Counted from the first letter of the stretch, positions 24,662 through 33,731 are shown. The stretch is DNA of 42,995 nt from Bacteroidetes bacterium GWF2_40_14 (GCA_001769195.1 MEOK01000023.1:1-42995), one strand, 5' to 3'. The notes: generated by a model not told the origin, from the letters alone. Translations and numbers: made by a program.

Positions 24662-26011
24662 TTATTCCCTTGGATTTTGCTCAATTCCGTTTGCATCAAT
24701 AACATTTTTAGGAATCGGTAGTGTGTAATTAATACTATTAGGTTTCAATTCGTAAATAGTACCATTCAGGTTCCTGTACAATGTTTTTGCCGTAGCAGTG
24801 TTCAAATTGAGCCGGCGCAAGTCTGTCCATCTTATTCCCCTGTATAATAGCTCCTTTCGCCGTTCCAGCAATACAATACGCAAAGCTTCTTCCGATGTGC
24901 CGGCGGTTAAACCGTTGAACGTTCCCGTTTTATACCTTGTATTTAATAAGCTATTGAGAACATTCATTGCTCCTTCTGTTTGCCCTTTTCGGGCAAGACA
25001 CTCCGCTTTTGTTAAATAGCATTCGCTTATAGAAAGTCCATTAAAAAACGAAGTTGTACCATCATAACTTCCCTTATATGTGTTATTGCCGCTTACTATT
25101 TTAAACCATGCTTTTTTTCTTATATCATTATCATTATAAGATTTGAACAAAACAGTATCAATAATAAGGCGCGAAGTAGAAAATATGGTAGAAGAAAACT
25201 TACAGTGTGTTATTACTTCACTATTGAACCGGGTCATAGGATATGATGCAGAAGTATTGAGCGTATTAAAGTTGATCAGACTATAATCTGAATCCAAGGC
25301 TAACTCCGAGAATTCCAGCGCCTTGTCATATTCCTGCATAGTGAGGTAAACACGAGACAGCAAAGCATAGGCAGAGGTCTTAACAGGTCTGGTTTTATAT
25401 GTCTCGTAATCTGGCAATAGATCTTTCGACTCATTCAGGTCTTTCAATATCTGGTCGTATGTCTCTTTTATGGTTGACCGTTTAACCTTCACATTCAAAT
25501 CGGATGTCAGACGCAAAGGAATACCAAGGCCGTCGTTTGTGCCAGCCTTATCATACGGCGGACAAAAGAGCTGTGCCAACTGATAACTAAGCCAAGCACG
25601 GAAAAACAGTGCGGCCCCCTTTATGTTATTATACTTAACCTGGTCAGTTATATTAGTAATCCTGTTCAATCCGTCTAATGCATTATTTGCATAATATATT
25701 CTTGCGTAGCCATCGTTCCAACCGTAGGAGATTCCGGTTTCAAATATCTCTTTCTTCCATATATATTCATTCTTTAGCCATGGTGAAGAGAGAATATTCC
25801 AATTGTTATACATCATATAATAATCGTCCGAACTAACCTCTCCGTCCGTTAGCTGAGAGTAGAACATTATATCCCGGTCAAGCAATGCCCTCATATCATC
25901 CAATGTGGAGGGAATAACCAGTTTTTTATCTGGTTTTACCTCGAGGAAATCTTTAGTACAAGAGCTTAGGACCATTGTTACCAATAATATTTTTATTATA
26001 AAATTTTTCAT
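24662..26011 (-). CDS. SusD/RagB family outer-membrane lipoprotein
   Basis: The 449-residue protein has a lipoprotein signal peptide ending LSSC near residue 18, then the typical SusD opening KDFLEVKPDKKLVIPSTLDD. TPR-like helices follow, including the segment ALFFRAWLSYQLAQLFCPPYDK and KTSAYALLSRVYLTMQEYDKALEFSELAL. Near the end, the RRKELLYRGIRWTDLRRLNLN block is a family hallmark. SusD proteins form the lid of the SusC channel and capture the substrate at the cell surface. It lies 10 bp after SusC and must pair with it. The ligand cannot be deduced. Confidence 0.93.
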   Translation of the reverse strand: MKNFIIKILLVTMVLSSCTKDFLEVKPDKKLVIPSTLDDMRALLDRDIMFYSQLTDGEVSSDDYYMMYNNWNILSSPWLKNEYIWKKEIFETGISYGWNDGYARIYYANNALDGLNRITNITDQVKYNNIKGAALFFRAWLSYQLAQLFCPPYDKAGTNDGLGIPLRLTSDLNVKVKRSTIKETYDQILKDLNESKDLLPDYETYKTRPVKTSAYALLSRVYLTMQEYDKALEFSELALDSDYSLINFNTLNTSASYPMTRFNSEVITHCKFSSTIFSTSRLIIDTVLFKSYNDNDIRKKAWFKIVSGNNTYKGSYDGTTSFFNGLSISECYLTKAECLARKGQTEGAMNVLNSLLNTRYKTGTFNGLTAGTSEEALRIVLLERRKELLYRGIRWTDLRRLNLNTATAKTLYRNLNGTIYELKPNSINYTLPIPKNVIDANGIEQNPRE

Positions 26012-26021
26012 AATTGTTGTT

Positions 26022-29000
26022 TTAAAACTGTACTTTTATACCAATAGCAAAAGATCGCGGAGCCGGATAAGAATGGGTAGCATAATCGGGATCAAGCTTG
26101 TCTTTATTCGCACGCCATATAATGCCGATATTATTTATATAACCATATATAGATGCCTTATTGAACGGCAACCAGTTGTACCTGGAACGGTTAAGGTCAT
26201 AGGAGATGTTGATGTCCTGAAAGCGAATATGATCCCCTTTCTCCACTAAAATATCGGAATATGTATAAACATCATCTCTTGTGGAGCTGGTACCGGGAGC
26301 GGGCATAGAAGGAACTTGCGTAATCTTTTCGTCTCCTGGGTTGACCCATCGTTTACTAAAGTCAGCATGACCTTGCCAACCATTAAAGAGATTAATATAA
26401 ATTATAGATGATTTCCTGAAATAATAGCCAAATTTATAACTAATATTAAAACCAATCTGGAAGTCCCTGAAACGGAAATTATTCCGGAATGAACCAAAAT
26501 GCGTTGGAATGGCAGATCCATGATAAACAAGATCTTCTGTTGTCAGACGTGACATAATGGTAGTATAATCCTTGGAAATAAGTCCTCCAACGAATATCTG
26601 AGGATCACCATTTTCCGGGTCCAGTCCACCCCATTTTAAGCTGTATACACTATATCGTGAATTTCCCACCACAGGCGAATATCCTGAGAAATAGCTAGTA
26701 ATGGAACTATTTTTAAAATCATATCTTGTTATTTCGTCTTTGGCATAACTGTAAAGAAGCTGCGCGGACCAATTGATTGTCCCAATTGATTTTTTAATAT
26801 CCAATTGAACGTCTATCCCCCTGCCTTTCATCGAAGCGTTGTTACCAGTAAACTCATTCCGGCCTCCTACCTCGAAGCCTATGGTAGGGTCCAAAGTCGA
26901 TCTGCCTATCAGGTCTATCCCTTTTTTGGTATAATACTCAATACTGCCCAACAGTAAACGGTCCTTGGTTTCAAAATCCACTCCCCAGTTAATCATTTTG
27001 GTCTTTTCCCACCTGAGGTTGGGATTGGGAGGAGTTAAAAGCTGAATATAGGGCAGACCTGTAAGAAATGTGTTACCGTATGTGCCTGTGGCATAGGCCG
27101 TGAGTGATTTATTTACGTTGCCGCTATATCCGTAACTACTCCGTAATTTTAATAATGACAGCCAGCTTTCAGATGGATAGAAATTTTCCGAACTTAACTT
27201 CCATCCTATTCCCGCCGACCATAATGGAACTCCCTTCTGATTGGCATCTACACCAAACAGATTGGATTTATCTTTTCTGGCACTTGCCGATACCATATAG
27301 CGGGATTTATAGGAGTATGATGCGTTCCCATAATAGGATATGTTTCTGTCAGTCTGGTCGGATAACCAGCCTCCGGAAGGAATTCTTGAGCTATATCCAG
27401 TTGGGTTTTTTAAATAGTCTGTTATATAGTCTACATCAGAAAAAGTAAGTACATTGTCATTATATCCGTATATCCTGGAGGCGGATCCGGTTGTATTGGT
27501 CAGCCTCATTTCTATACCTGCCAGTATGCTCAACTGATGTTCATTCGTCCACTCCCTGCTGTAATTAGCCTGGGCCCTTGTAGAATGAGAAACAATTGAA
27601 CTGTAACTATTATCTAAGATAGCACCAATAGGAACAGGGAAAACAACAGTACCATTTGTGCTTGTGTAGGCATATTGATTAATTAAATTTCTTGTATAGT
27701 AACGATTCTCATTTTGAAAATTCCTGTTGTTTTCGTCCTGTTGCTGAAACTGATACCTTCCTTCTATATTGAAAGAGTTGTTAAAGTTGTACTTTATAGA
27801 AGAATTAATCCGCATATCGTTTGTCGTTACCCTGTAATCGGCGTTCCGGAGTTCTTCTAACGGAACGTACGACCAATCAAGCAGACCGTTCCCTTTTGCC
27901 TGATTCACAAAATCTGTATTGTAATCGTGAACGACAGATAATGGATTACCATCATTATCGGCTAACCTGGCATAAGGGTATAGCCCTTTAGTGCCTCCAC
28001 TGGTGATATAATTACTTCCATTGTTATTTGTTACCTGATTGCTGTGGGTATAAACCATATTTGTGGAAATCTCCAATTGGGGTGTTGGATGATAGGCCAG
28101 CAAAGTATTTACACTAACCCTGTCAAGTCCGTTCCTTACAAGGTTAGTGGTGTTTTTATCAAAACCTCCGCTTAGATAATACCTTACTTTTGTTCCACCA
28201 CCTTTCAAAGAAATGGAGTATTGTTGCTCAAAGCTGTTCCTGTAAAGATATTTGCTGAAATCTCTTCGCACATCCTCTGTTCTGTATCTTGCAATTGTGC
28301 TTTCCGCTTCCTCTGAGCTTATTCGTCCGTCTCTCTTTGCAATTAACAATTGAACAACGGGAGATATGACCGGATGCGAAATATTTGTTTCATCCGCCAA
28401 ATAATAGCCCTTGTCGAAAAGACTTTTTTCTACATCAATAAAATCGGAAGAATTTAGAAATTGTCTGTTATAATAGAGGTCGGGTTTGGAAACAACTGAT
28501 AAATTAGAATTTACTTCTATAGTGAGAGGTTGTTCCAAACGACCTTTTTTGGTTACAATTACGATCACCCCATTACCGGCCCTCGCACCCCAAATAGATG
28601 CAGCAACAGCATCCTTAAGGATAGTTATATTTTCAATATCATTGGGATTAATAGTGCTTATATCTCCTTCATAGGGAAAATTATCCACTACAATCAAAGG
28701 TGTCGCATTGGATTGAATCGTACTTTGTCCTCTTATACTTAATGTTGGTGAACCGGTTGATCGTTTGTCAAACAAAAGGCTACTGGTAATATTTTCCAGT
28801 CTGTTAATAATATTCGTACTTGTACTTCTATTCAATAAACTGTTGTTTATTAAGGTAAAAGAACCGTTTGTCCTCTCTTTTGGTATTTCCTGATAACCAG
28901 TATTGAAGACGAAACTTACCTCTTGTAATTCGGTCGTTGCTTCTGCCATCTTTACATTTAGTTCCGCTTTACCATCGACAGCAACTTCCTTTTTCTGATA

Positions 29001-29555
29001 GCCCAAAAAGCTAAATATCAGAATAGCATTCTCCGGGACATTAATTGAATAATTACCGTCAAGATTGGTAGTTGTTCCTTTTATGGTGCCTTTTATAAGG
29101 ATATCTGCTCCAATTAATGGTTCTCCTTTGTTGTTGGTTACTTTTCCGGTTATCTTTATTTCTGGAGGGGTCTCAGCGCGCAAGGGAGTTCTAGGTGTTA
29201 TGACTATTTGCCGTCCTTTCACAATAAAGTCAAGTCGACTTTTTGCGAGTATGTTTTTGAGGGTTTCATTAAGACTGGCATTATCACAGTAGACAGTTAC
29301 CTTATTTGCTTTATCGATCAGTTCCTGGCGATAAATAAATATCACATCATTTTGCTTCTCAATTTCTGCAAAAACCTGTTCCAAAGAGGCGTTTTTCAGA
29401 TTCAGGCTAACTTTTTTCTCCTGAGAGAAAGTGGGCATGCTCCATGCGCTTAATACAGTGAATAACAATATAAATACAGTTGATTTCACAATTCGCAGAT
29501 ACTCTTTTTTCATACTTCCGGCATTCCGGAAGCGGTTTATGTAATTTTTTTTCAT
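26022..29555 (-). CDS. SusC/RagA family TonB-dependent transporter with STN domain
   Basis: The 1177-residue protein has a signal segment at about 18-45. An STN domain (about 48-120, LNLKNASLEQVFAEIEKQ) follows, then a carboxypeptidase-regulatory-like domain (about 130-210, ITGKVTNNKGEPLIGADILI), a plug (about 215-340, with NPNDIENITILKDAVAASIW), and the outer-membrane barrel to an aromatic C-terminal end (GIKVQF). The STN domain is the part that contacts FecR and relays substrate occupancy to the ECF sigma factor, matching the fecR and sigma genes upstream. ATG 29555 is used; MKKEYLRIVK at 29513 is an alternative start closer to the signal peptide. TonB and ExbBD are not in the window. Confidence 0.95.
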   Translation of the reverse strand: MKKNYINRFRNAGSMKKEYLRIVKSTVFILLFTVLSAWSMPTFSQEKKVSLNLKNASLEQVFAEIEKQNDVIFIYRQELIDKANKVTVYCDNASLNETLKNILAKSRLDFIVKGRQIVITPRTPLRAETPPEIKITGKVTNNKGEPLIGADILIKGTIKGTTTNLDGNYSINVPENAILIFSFLGYQKKEVAVDGKAELNVKMAEATTELQEVSFVFNTGYQEIPKERTNGSFTLINNSLLNRSTSTNIINRLENITSSLLFDKRSTGSPTLSIRGQSTIQSNATPLIVVDNFPYEGDISTINPNDIENITILKDAVAASIWGARAGNGVIVIVTKKGRLEQPLTIEVNSNLSVVSKPDLYYNRQFLNSSDFIDVEKSLFDKGYYLADETNISHPVISPVVQLLIAKRDGRISSEEAESTIARYRTEDVRRDFSKYLYRNSFEQQYSISLKGGGTKVRYYLSGGFDKNTTNLVRNGLDRVSVNTLLAYHPTPQLEISTNMVYTHSNQVTNNNGSNYITSGGTKGLYPYARLADNDGNPLSVVHDYNTDFVNQAKGNGLLDWSYVPLEELRNADYRVTTNDMRINSSIKYNFNNSFNIEGRYQFQQQDENNRNFQNENRYYTRNLINQYAYTSTNGTVVFPVPIGAILDNSYSSIVSHSTRAQANYSREWTNEHQLSILAGIEMRLTNTTGSASRIYGYNDNVLTFSDVDYITDYLKNPTGYSSRIPSGGWLSDQTDRNISYYGNASYSYKSRYMVSASARKDKSNLFGVDANQKGVPLWSAGIGWKLSSENFYPSESWLSLLKLRSSYGYSGNVNKSLTAYATGTYGNTFLTGLPYIQLLTPPNPNLRWEKTKMINWGVDFETKDRLLLGSIEYYTKKGIDLIGRSTLDPTIGFEVGGRNEFTGNNASMKGRGIDVQLDIKKSIGTINWSAQLLYSYAKDEITRYDFKNSSITSYFSGYSPVVGNSRYSVYSLKWGGLDPENGDPQIFVGGLISKDYTTIMSRLTTEDLVYHGSAIPTHFGSFRNNFRFRDFQIGFNISYKFGYYFRKSSIIYINLFNGWQGHADFSKRWVNPGDEKITQVPSMPAPGTSSTRDDVYTYSDILVEKGDHIRFQDINISYDLNRSRYNWLPFNKASIYGYINNIGIIWRANKDKLDPDYATHSYPAPRSFAIGIKVQF

Positions 29556-29590
29556 ACTTTTGAATTAGGTGATTGAATTTTTCTTTTACC

Positions 29591-29643
29591 CCCGACCTCG
29601 TCCGTCGGGTAAGAACCGGAAGATGTACCCACATTTTCCGGTT
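29591..29643 (-). terminator. two tandem hairpins between fecR and susC
   Basis: AACCGGAA (29614-29621) and TTCCGGTT (29636-29643) are perfect 8-bp arms, and CCCGAC (29591-29596) and GTCGGG (29604-29609) form a second compact stem. On the minus strand they follow the FecR stop and precede SusC. The second stem is followed by an A-rich, not U-rich, RNA stretch, so attenuation or RNA processing is more likely than full termination. Confidence 0.5.
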
Positions 29644-29655
29644 TGTTTTTTATCT

Positions 29656-30840
29656 CTATTTTACTACATAATAACCTCCTTTTATACTACTGATGGAGGT
29701 GGAAGAGGTTGTCTGCAAGACCTCTATGATCTCTTCCATCTCGGTGTTTAAGTTTAGTTTTCCGCTTATTTTAATCTCGCCCCTTAAAGGCTCTTCAAAT
29801 GCAAAGCGTATATTGTAGTAGCGTTCTACTTTTTTGAGTACGCTGCTGAAACTCTCTTTATCGAACATGAAAATACCCTCTCTCCATGATGTGTACTGTT
29901 CTGTATCTACCTGTTTCACTGTCATTTTACCTTGTGCGTTCATTTCTACCTGCTCTCCCGGGGCTACCAATGACCACTTGTCATTTACTGTTGATGATAT
30001 ACTGATACTCCCCTCCACCAGTGTGGTCTTGACAGAGTTGTCATCTTCATAGGCACTTACATCAAAATGGGTCCCCAGTACTTTAATTAAGGCTCGATCG
30101 TTTGCGTTTACGATAAAAGGCCTTTGTTTGTCGGAGGCTATCTCGAAATATGCCTCTCCCTTAAGCATAACCTCACGTGTATGCTTGCTGAAGCTTGGCG
30201 GATATTTGAAATGAGTGCCTGCATTCAGATGGACCGTGCTACCGTCGGGGAGTGTGAGCCTGGCTGTGCGACCATAAGGTATTATAATTTGGTTTAATGC
30301 AATAGCAGAAGAGATTGATGAAAGATCTTTCTCTTTTGAAAGGGTGTCGTTACGGTCGATGATGATCTTATCCTTATCATATTGTATGTTGGCATTTTTG
30401 CTGTCAATGTCTATTACCCTGCCGTCTGCCAGAATTATCTGTGTGTTGTTGTTTGATTGGATTTGTGTCTCCTGACTGAAATATTTTGTATAGGAATCCT
30501 CCTTTTGAGGTAGCAGGAGATAGAGACTGGTCCCCATAGCCAATACGATCAGGGCAGCGGCGGCGTAACGGGTAAGATTTGCAATGCTCCATTTCCCTGT
30601 AACTACTCGCATACTTGATTTTGGGGAGCTCTCAATTTCCTGCAGCAAACGGTTTAATATTTCAGTCCGTTCGTCCTGGGATAAATGGGCTTCTTTAATG
30701 TTTAATTCATTCAGGATTTTTTTTAGCATGGAAGCAAATTGTTGCTTGTTATCATTTTTATCCTGTATTCCATCCGGATCATTGTTGCAGATCCAGCGAA
30801 TAAAATTTTCGTCGTCGAGGTATTTGATAAATCGATTCAT
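29656..30840 (-). CDS. FecR family anti-sigma factor
   Basis: Read from the ATG at 30840 this is a 394-residue protein; a TTG seven codons upstream is a weaker start. The N-terminal cytoplasmic part (about 1-85) would bind the sigma factor. One membrane helix follows (about 95-115, AAAALIVLAMGTSLYLLLP). The periplasmic FecR domain includes IPYGRTARLTLPDGSTVHLNAG, YFEIASDKQRPFIVNANDRALIKVLGTHFDV and a C-terminal STN-like segment ending EIIEVLQTTSSTSISSIKGGYY. It senses the SusC STN domain and controls sigma activity. The gene lies 47 bp after the sigma gene, and two hairpins follow it. Confidence 0.92.
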   Translation of the reverse strand: MNRFIKYLDDENFIRWICNNDPDGIQDKNDNKQQFASMLKKILNELNIKEAHLSQDERTEILNRLLQEIESSPKSSMRVVTGKWSIANLTRYAAAALIVLAMGTSLYLLLPQKEDSYTKYFSQETQIQSNNNTQIILADGRVIDIDSKNANIQYDKDKIIIDRNDTLSKEKDLSSISSAIALNQIIIPYGRTARLTLPDGSTVHLNAGTHFKYPPSFSKHTREVMLKGEAYFEIASDKQRPFIVNANDRALIKVLGTHFDVSAYEDDNSVKTTLVEGSISISSTVNDKWSLVAPGEQVEMNAQGKMTVKQVDTEQYTSWREGIFMFDKESFSSVLKKVERYYNIRFAFEEPLRGEIKISGKLNLNTEMEEIIEVLQTTSSTSISSIKGGYYVVK

Positions 30841-30887
30841 TGTCTGAAATATTAACCCCAATCAGGGGTGTTTACAGATAAGGGACA

Positions 30888-31505
30888 TCAAAGAGGAAAA
30901 CGTGGACAAAAAAATGAAAAAACGAGAAGATATAATGAGTCCTTCCCTGCAATTTCCCGTAATCTCTTAAGGATACGGTAAACCTGTTTTTTTGCCGAAT
31001 CACCGTTTATACCAGTAATTTTTGCGATCTGGTTGTAATTAAAACCCTGATTGAAGCGCAGATAGAGTATCTCACGCTGCTGGCTGTTCAGCTTATCGAG
31101 CAGGCCCAATACATATTTCCTCACCATTGTCTCCTGTTCATCGCGAATAATATTATCTTCGATGGAGTACTCAATTTGGAAATCGTAAGAGTTCATAGAA
31201 AATCCAAAAATGCCGGAAAGCTTTCTTTCCCGTTTTATCCTGCGCAACAAGAGATGTTTAAGTGCCATGAAAAGATAAAACTTTATGTTTGATACATCCG
31301 AAAGACTGTTCCGGTGTCTGTGTAAGTCCATAAAAACCTCGTGAATACAATCTTTGACCAACTCGGTATCGGCAGATATTTTTGTCCCATAAGAAAATAG
31401 AACATCCACATACAATTCATACAGCCGGGAAAAAGCTTCCTTATCTCCTTGTTTGAAAAGGATCCATAATTGCAGATCGCTTTCCGGCTTTGTGGAATGG
31501 TTCAT
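30888..31505 (-). CDS. ECF RNA polymerase sigma-70 factor
   Basis: The 205-residue protein has sigma region 2 at about 12-80 (GDKEAFSRLYELYVDVLFSYG, then LVKDCIHEVFMDLHRHR). Region 4 is at about 130-185 (LDKLNSQQREILYLRFNQGF, followed by NYNQIAKITGINGDSAKKQV). This is the group that accompanies FecR anti-sigma factors in Bacteroidota. It presumably drives transcription of the SusCD-TlpA genes downstream when the receptor is occupied. A promoter-like TACTTTTA sits 29 nt upstream of the ATG, with a TTTG at -33. The C-terminal extension LYLLVFSFFCPRFPL is hydrophobic, which is slightly unusual for a sigma factor. Confidence 0.92.
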   Translation of the reverse strand: MNHSTKPESDLQLWILFKQGDKEAFSRLYELYVDVLFSYGTKISADTELVKDCIHEVFMDLHRHRNSLSDVSNIKFYLFMALKHLLLRRIKRERKLSGIFGFSMNSYDFQIEYSIEDNIIRDEQETMVRKYVLGLLDKLNSQQREILYLRFNQGFNYNQIAKITGINGDSAKKQVYRILKRLREIAGKDSLYLLVFSFFCPRFPL

Positions 31506-31858
31506 GTTTGTTTAATAGACGATGTTGTGTTTGTAAAAGTACATAATTTTTGAAATTAGCAAAAACTCTGCCAGAGCGTTTAGCAGTTATCAGATAATCA
31601 GACAATTGCATATTACTCTGATTTACAGACTGTTTCGCAAATATTTGTAAATCATGCATGTGCTTGAGCTCTTTGAATCCTCTTCAACACCCATTTTTAT
31701 TTGTAGTTCATTATTTCAGAACATTTACTAAATTTATTGTCTAATATATGCAACAAGGGCTCCTAAAGTATCGATCCGAAAAAGCAGCAACAGGGTTAAG
31801 TTTGTAATCCTCTCCCGTACATAAAAGTATTTCATGAATTTAATCTCATATAAAGGTT
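31506..31858. other. divergent promoter region
   Basis: No gene is seen here. The stretch separates the minus-strand sigma operon from a plus-strand secreted protein. Besides the sigma promoter candidate it holds the palindrome-like CTCTGCCAGAG at 31566-31576, just upstream of the -33 element on the minus strand. The remainder is AT-rich. Confidence 0.55.
31534..31563 (-). promoter_or_regulatory. candidate promoter of the sigma/FecR/SusCD operon
   Basis: On the minus strand TTTG (31563-31560) is followed after 18 nt by TACTTTTA (31541-31534), 7 of 8 matches to TAnnTTTG. The spacing is close to that known for Bacteroidota housekeeping promoters. The CTCTGGCAGAG sequence abuts the -33 element, so it could be an operator. 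Confidence 0.5.
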
Positions 31859-32698
31859 ATGAAAACTCACAAAATAGAATTGGTTTTCCTTTGTGTTCTC
31901 CCAATTTTGGTTTTTAACTTCTCAATAGTTCGCAGTCAGCCGTATATGCCCATCAAACCTCTATCTTCATTCGATATGGGCAGTAACGAACGTGTTGTAA
32001 TCGGCATTTCAGCAATCTCCAGTCCATATATTGTCAATACTACTAAAATCGATTGGGCTGGATGGGTAAATAATGTGACAACAGGTATGGCAATCGGGGG
32101 TGTTGGTGGTGCTTTATCTAATGTAGGGAAACTCAAAGCAGAAGATACCACTGATGATTTCAGGAAAGCAATAACAAAGGTTTTGGAAAACACCGATTTG
32201 CAGCATCAGTTTGCAGATATTATTAAGAACGAGATTAAACCGGAAACTTCTGCAACTCTTGTTTATTTGGAGGGGGAATCTTATAAGAATTTTGCTTTTG
32301 AGACTACCGACCTAATTATTAATGTAAGTATATACTTTGTGTTTTCTGGTGGCAGACCGGTTCTGACGGCAAATTCCGGTGTTTCTATCATAAAAAAGGG
32401 GACAGATTTGAAACAGTTTGGCCAGATCGGCGACACTGTTATGAGGATTTCAGACGAACTCCAAAGAATGCCTCCCATGAAACTATTGAAATCAGGCAAG
32501 ATAGATGAACTTAAAAAAGAGTCAGATAAGTTAATGACATTCCTCAGCTGTCTGCAGCAATTTACTATAAAATCCGAACCATATTCAATTAAAGAGTGGC
32601 TCGACAATAACGGTCAGCTAATAAAGAGTGAATTAGAGAGGGCTATGAGAAAGTTCGCCTATGATCTGAATATTTTGTTAAATGTGAAGCAACTCTAA
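31859..32698 (+). CDS. hypothetical secreted protein
   Basis: The 279-residue protein has a signal peptide at about 1-26 (ELVFLCVLPILVFNFSIVRS followed by Q). A glycine-rich hydrophobic patch occurs at about 69-86 (VTTGMAIGGVGGALSNVG). The C-terminal third is helical and charged. I do not recognise a family. It lies between the SusCD operon, which reads away from it, and the right copy of the direct repeat, inside the segment bounded by the repeats. It may therefore have arrived with that segment. Confidence 0.6.
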   Translation: MKTHKIELVFLCVLPILVFNFSIVRSQPYMPIKPLSSFDMGSNERVVIGISAISSPYIVNTTKIDWAGWVNNVTTGMAIGGVGGALSNVGKLKAEDTTDDFRKAITKVLENTDLQHQFADIIKNEIKPETSATLVYLEGESYKNFAFETTDLIINVSIYFVFSGGRPVLTANSGVSIIKKGTDLKQFGQIGDTVMRISDELQRMPPMKLLKSGKIDELKKESDKLMTFLSCLQQFTIKSEPYSIKEWLDNNGQLIKSELERAMRKFAYDLNILLNVKQL

Positions 32699-32716
32699 AG
32701 AGAGGTTAATAACAAA

Positions 32717-32945
32717 CTTAAATCATTGAATTAAAATGCTTTTGTCATATGAAAGTACTAATAATTGGTGCAAGTGGAATGCTGGCAAAGCCAGTGATCC
32801 AACATTTGGATAATGCAGGTTTTCAACTCCGTTTATTTTCAAGAACCGTGAACCAATCTATGTTTGATAAAGAATATGAGATTGTTCAGGGCGACGTTTT
32901 TAATACGGACGATTTGGACAAGGCGATGAGCGGATGCGATGCCAT
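32717..32945. repeat. 229-bp direct repeat, right copy
   Basis: This is the partner of 23056-23284 at a constant 9661-bp offset, with about eight mismatches. It carries the tail sequence of the DUF3795 gene (out of its coding context), the spacer, and the first 66 codons of the intact oxidoreductase gene. Confidence 0.95.
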
Positions 32946-33576
32946 TCACATATCGCTTTCTATGTTGAATGAGGCTTTGGCTGCAAAAGCAATTGTAGAA
33001 ACTGCCAGAAAGAAAGAGATAAAGCTCATAAGTGTCATTTCCGGTTGCACTGTGGCAGAGGAAAACCGCTGGTTCTCGATGATAGACAACAAGTATCAGG
33101 CAGAACAATCCATTATCAACAGCGGTATTCCGTATATGATTTTTCGTCCAACTTGGTTTTTTGAATCCCTCAATTTAATGATAAGAGACGGAAAGGCTAT
33201 GGTTTTAGGTCGGCAATCAAATCCGTATCATTGGATTGCAGCCGGTGATTATGCCAGAATGGTGGCCACTGCTTACAAAATGCCGGATGCGAGAAACAAG
33301 ATTTTTTTCACCTTCGGACCTGAACAGCACTTAATGAAGGATTTAATGGCGAAGTACTGCAAGTGTTGCTATCCGGAAATTAAGAAAGTATCTACGGTTC
33401 CTCTATGGATAATCAAGATAGTAGCAACGCTTACAGGAAACGCACAATTAAAGGGAGCCTCTTCTTTATTTGCCTATTTTGAAAAAGTAAAGGAGATGGG
33501 AAATCCCGATGAAACTGATGCGCTGCTTGGCAAACCAGAAACTACATTTGAAAAATGGCTGATTTCTAAAGTTTAA
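32749..33576 (+). CDS. NAD(P)-binding oxidoreductase, NmrA/atypical SDR-like
   Basis: The 275-residue protein has a Rossmann start VLIIGASGMLAKPVIQHL with the GxxGxxx loop at about residues 7-13. Next come a second strand with RLFSRT (NADP-type arginine), DVFNTDDLDKAMSGCDAIHI (adenine-binding segment), and SVISGCTVAEENRWFSMIDN with YQAEQSIINSGIPYMIFRPTW. There is no classical YxxxK; the family includes atypical SDRs and NmrA-like sensors, so catalysis is uncertain. This is the intact version of the fragment at 23088. In the ancestral arrangement it presumably followed the DUF3795 gene directly. Confidence 0.82.
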   Translation: MKVLIIGASGMLAKPVIQHLDNAGFQLRLFSRTVNQSMFDKEYEIVQGDVFNTDDLDKAMSGCDAIHISLSMLNEALAAKAIVETARKKEIKLISVISGCTVAEENRWFSMIDNKYQAEQSIINSGIPYMIFRPTWFFESLNLMIRDGKAMVLGRQSNPYHWIAAGDYARMVATAYKMPDARNKIFFTFGPEQHLMKDLMAKYCKCCYPEIKKVSTVPLWIIKIVATLTGNAQLKGASSLFAYFEKVKEMGNPDETDALLGKPETTFEKWLISKV

Positions 33577-33731
33577 TATCGGCAGATAATCTGATTTAAA
33601 GTTAGCATGGCCCAAACCACGTCTGTCGGGCGATTGATAGGCTTCCCGTTTATTCCAGTAATCTGATCACCCAGGCTCAGTTTTCCGCTTTTAACTGATA
33701 GGATTCTATGAAAAATATCTACTTTTGCACC
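33573..33731 (-). pseudogene. remnant of a PDZ-domain protein C-terminus
   Basis: The minus strand has an open frame GAKVDIFHRILSVKSGKL and then SLGDQITGINGKPINRPTD, VVWAMLTLNQIICRY and a stop. The L-x-x-GDQI-x-x-INGKPI core is the carboxylate-loop region of a PDZ domain, as found at the end of secreted aspartyl or serine proteases. No start or upstream domain exists, since the plus-strand phosphatase gene begins right there. The stop overlaps the oxidoreductase stop on the other strand. Confidence 0.45.
33720..33727 (+). promoter_or_regulatory. exact TAnnTTTG -7 element, leaderless start of HAD gene
   Basis: TACTTTTG matches the consensus fully and ends 6 nt before the ATG at 33734. Transcription starting at the usual distance would begin at the start codon itself. 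The same octamer precedes araA. The -33 region is less clear. Confidence 0.45.
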
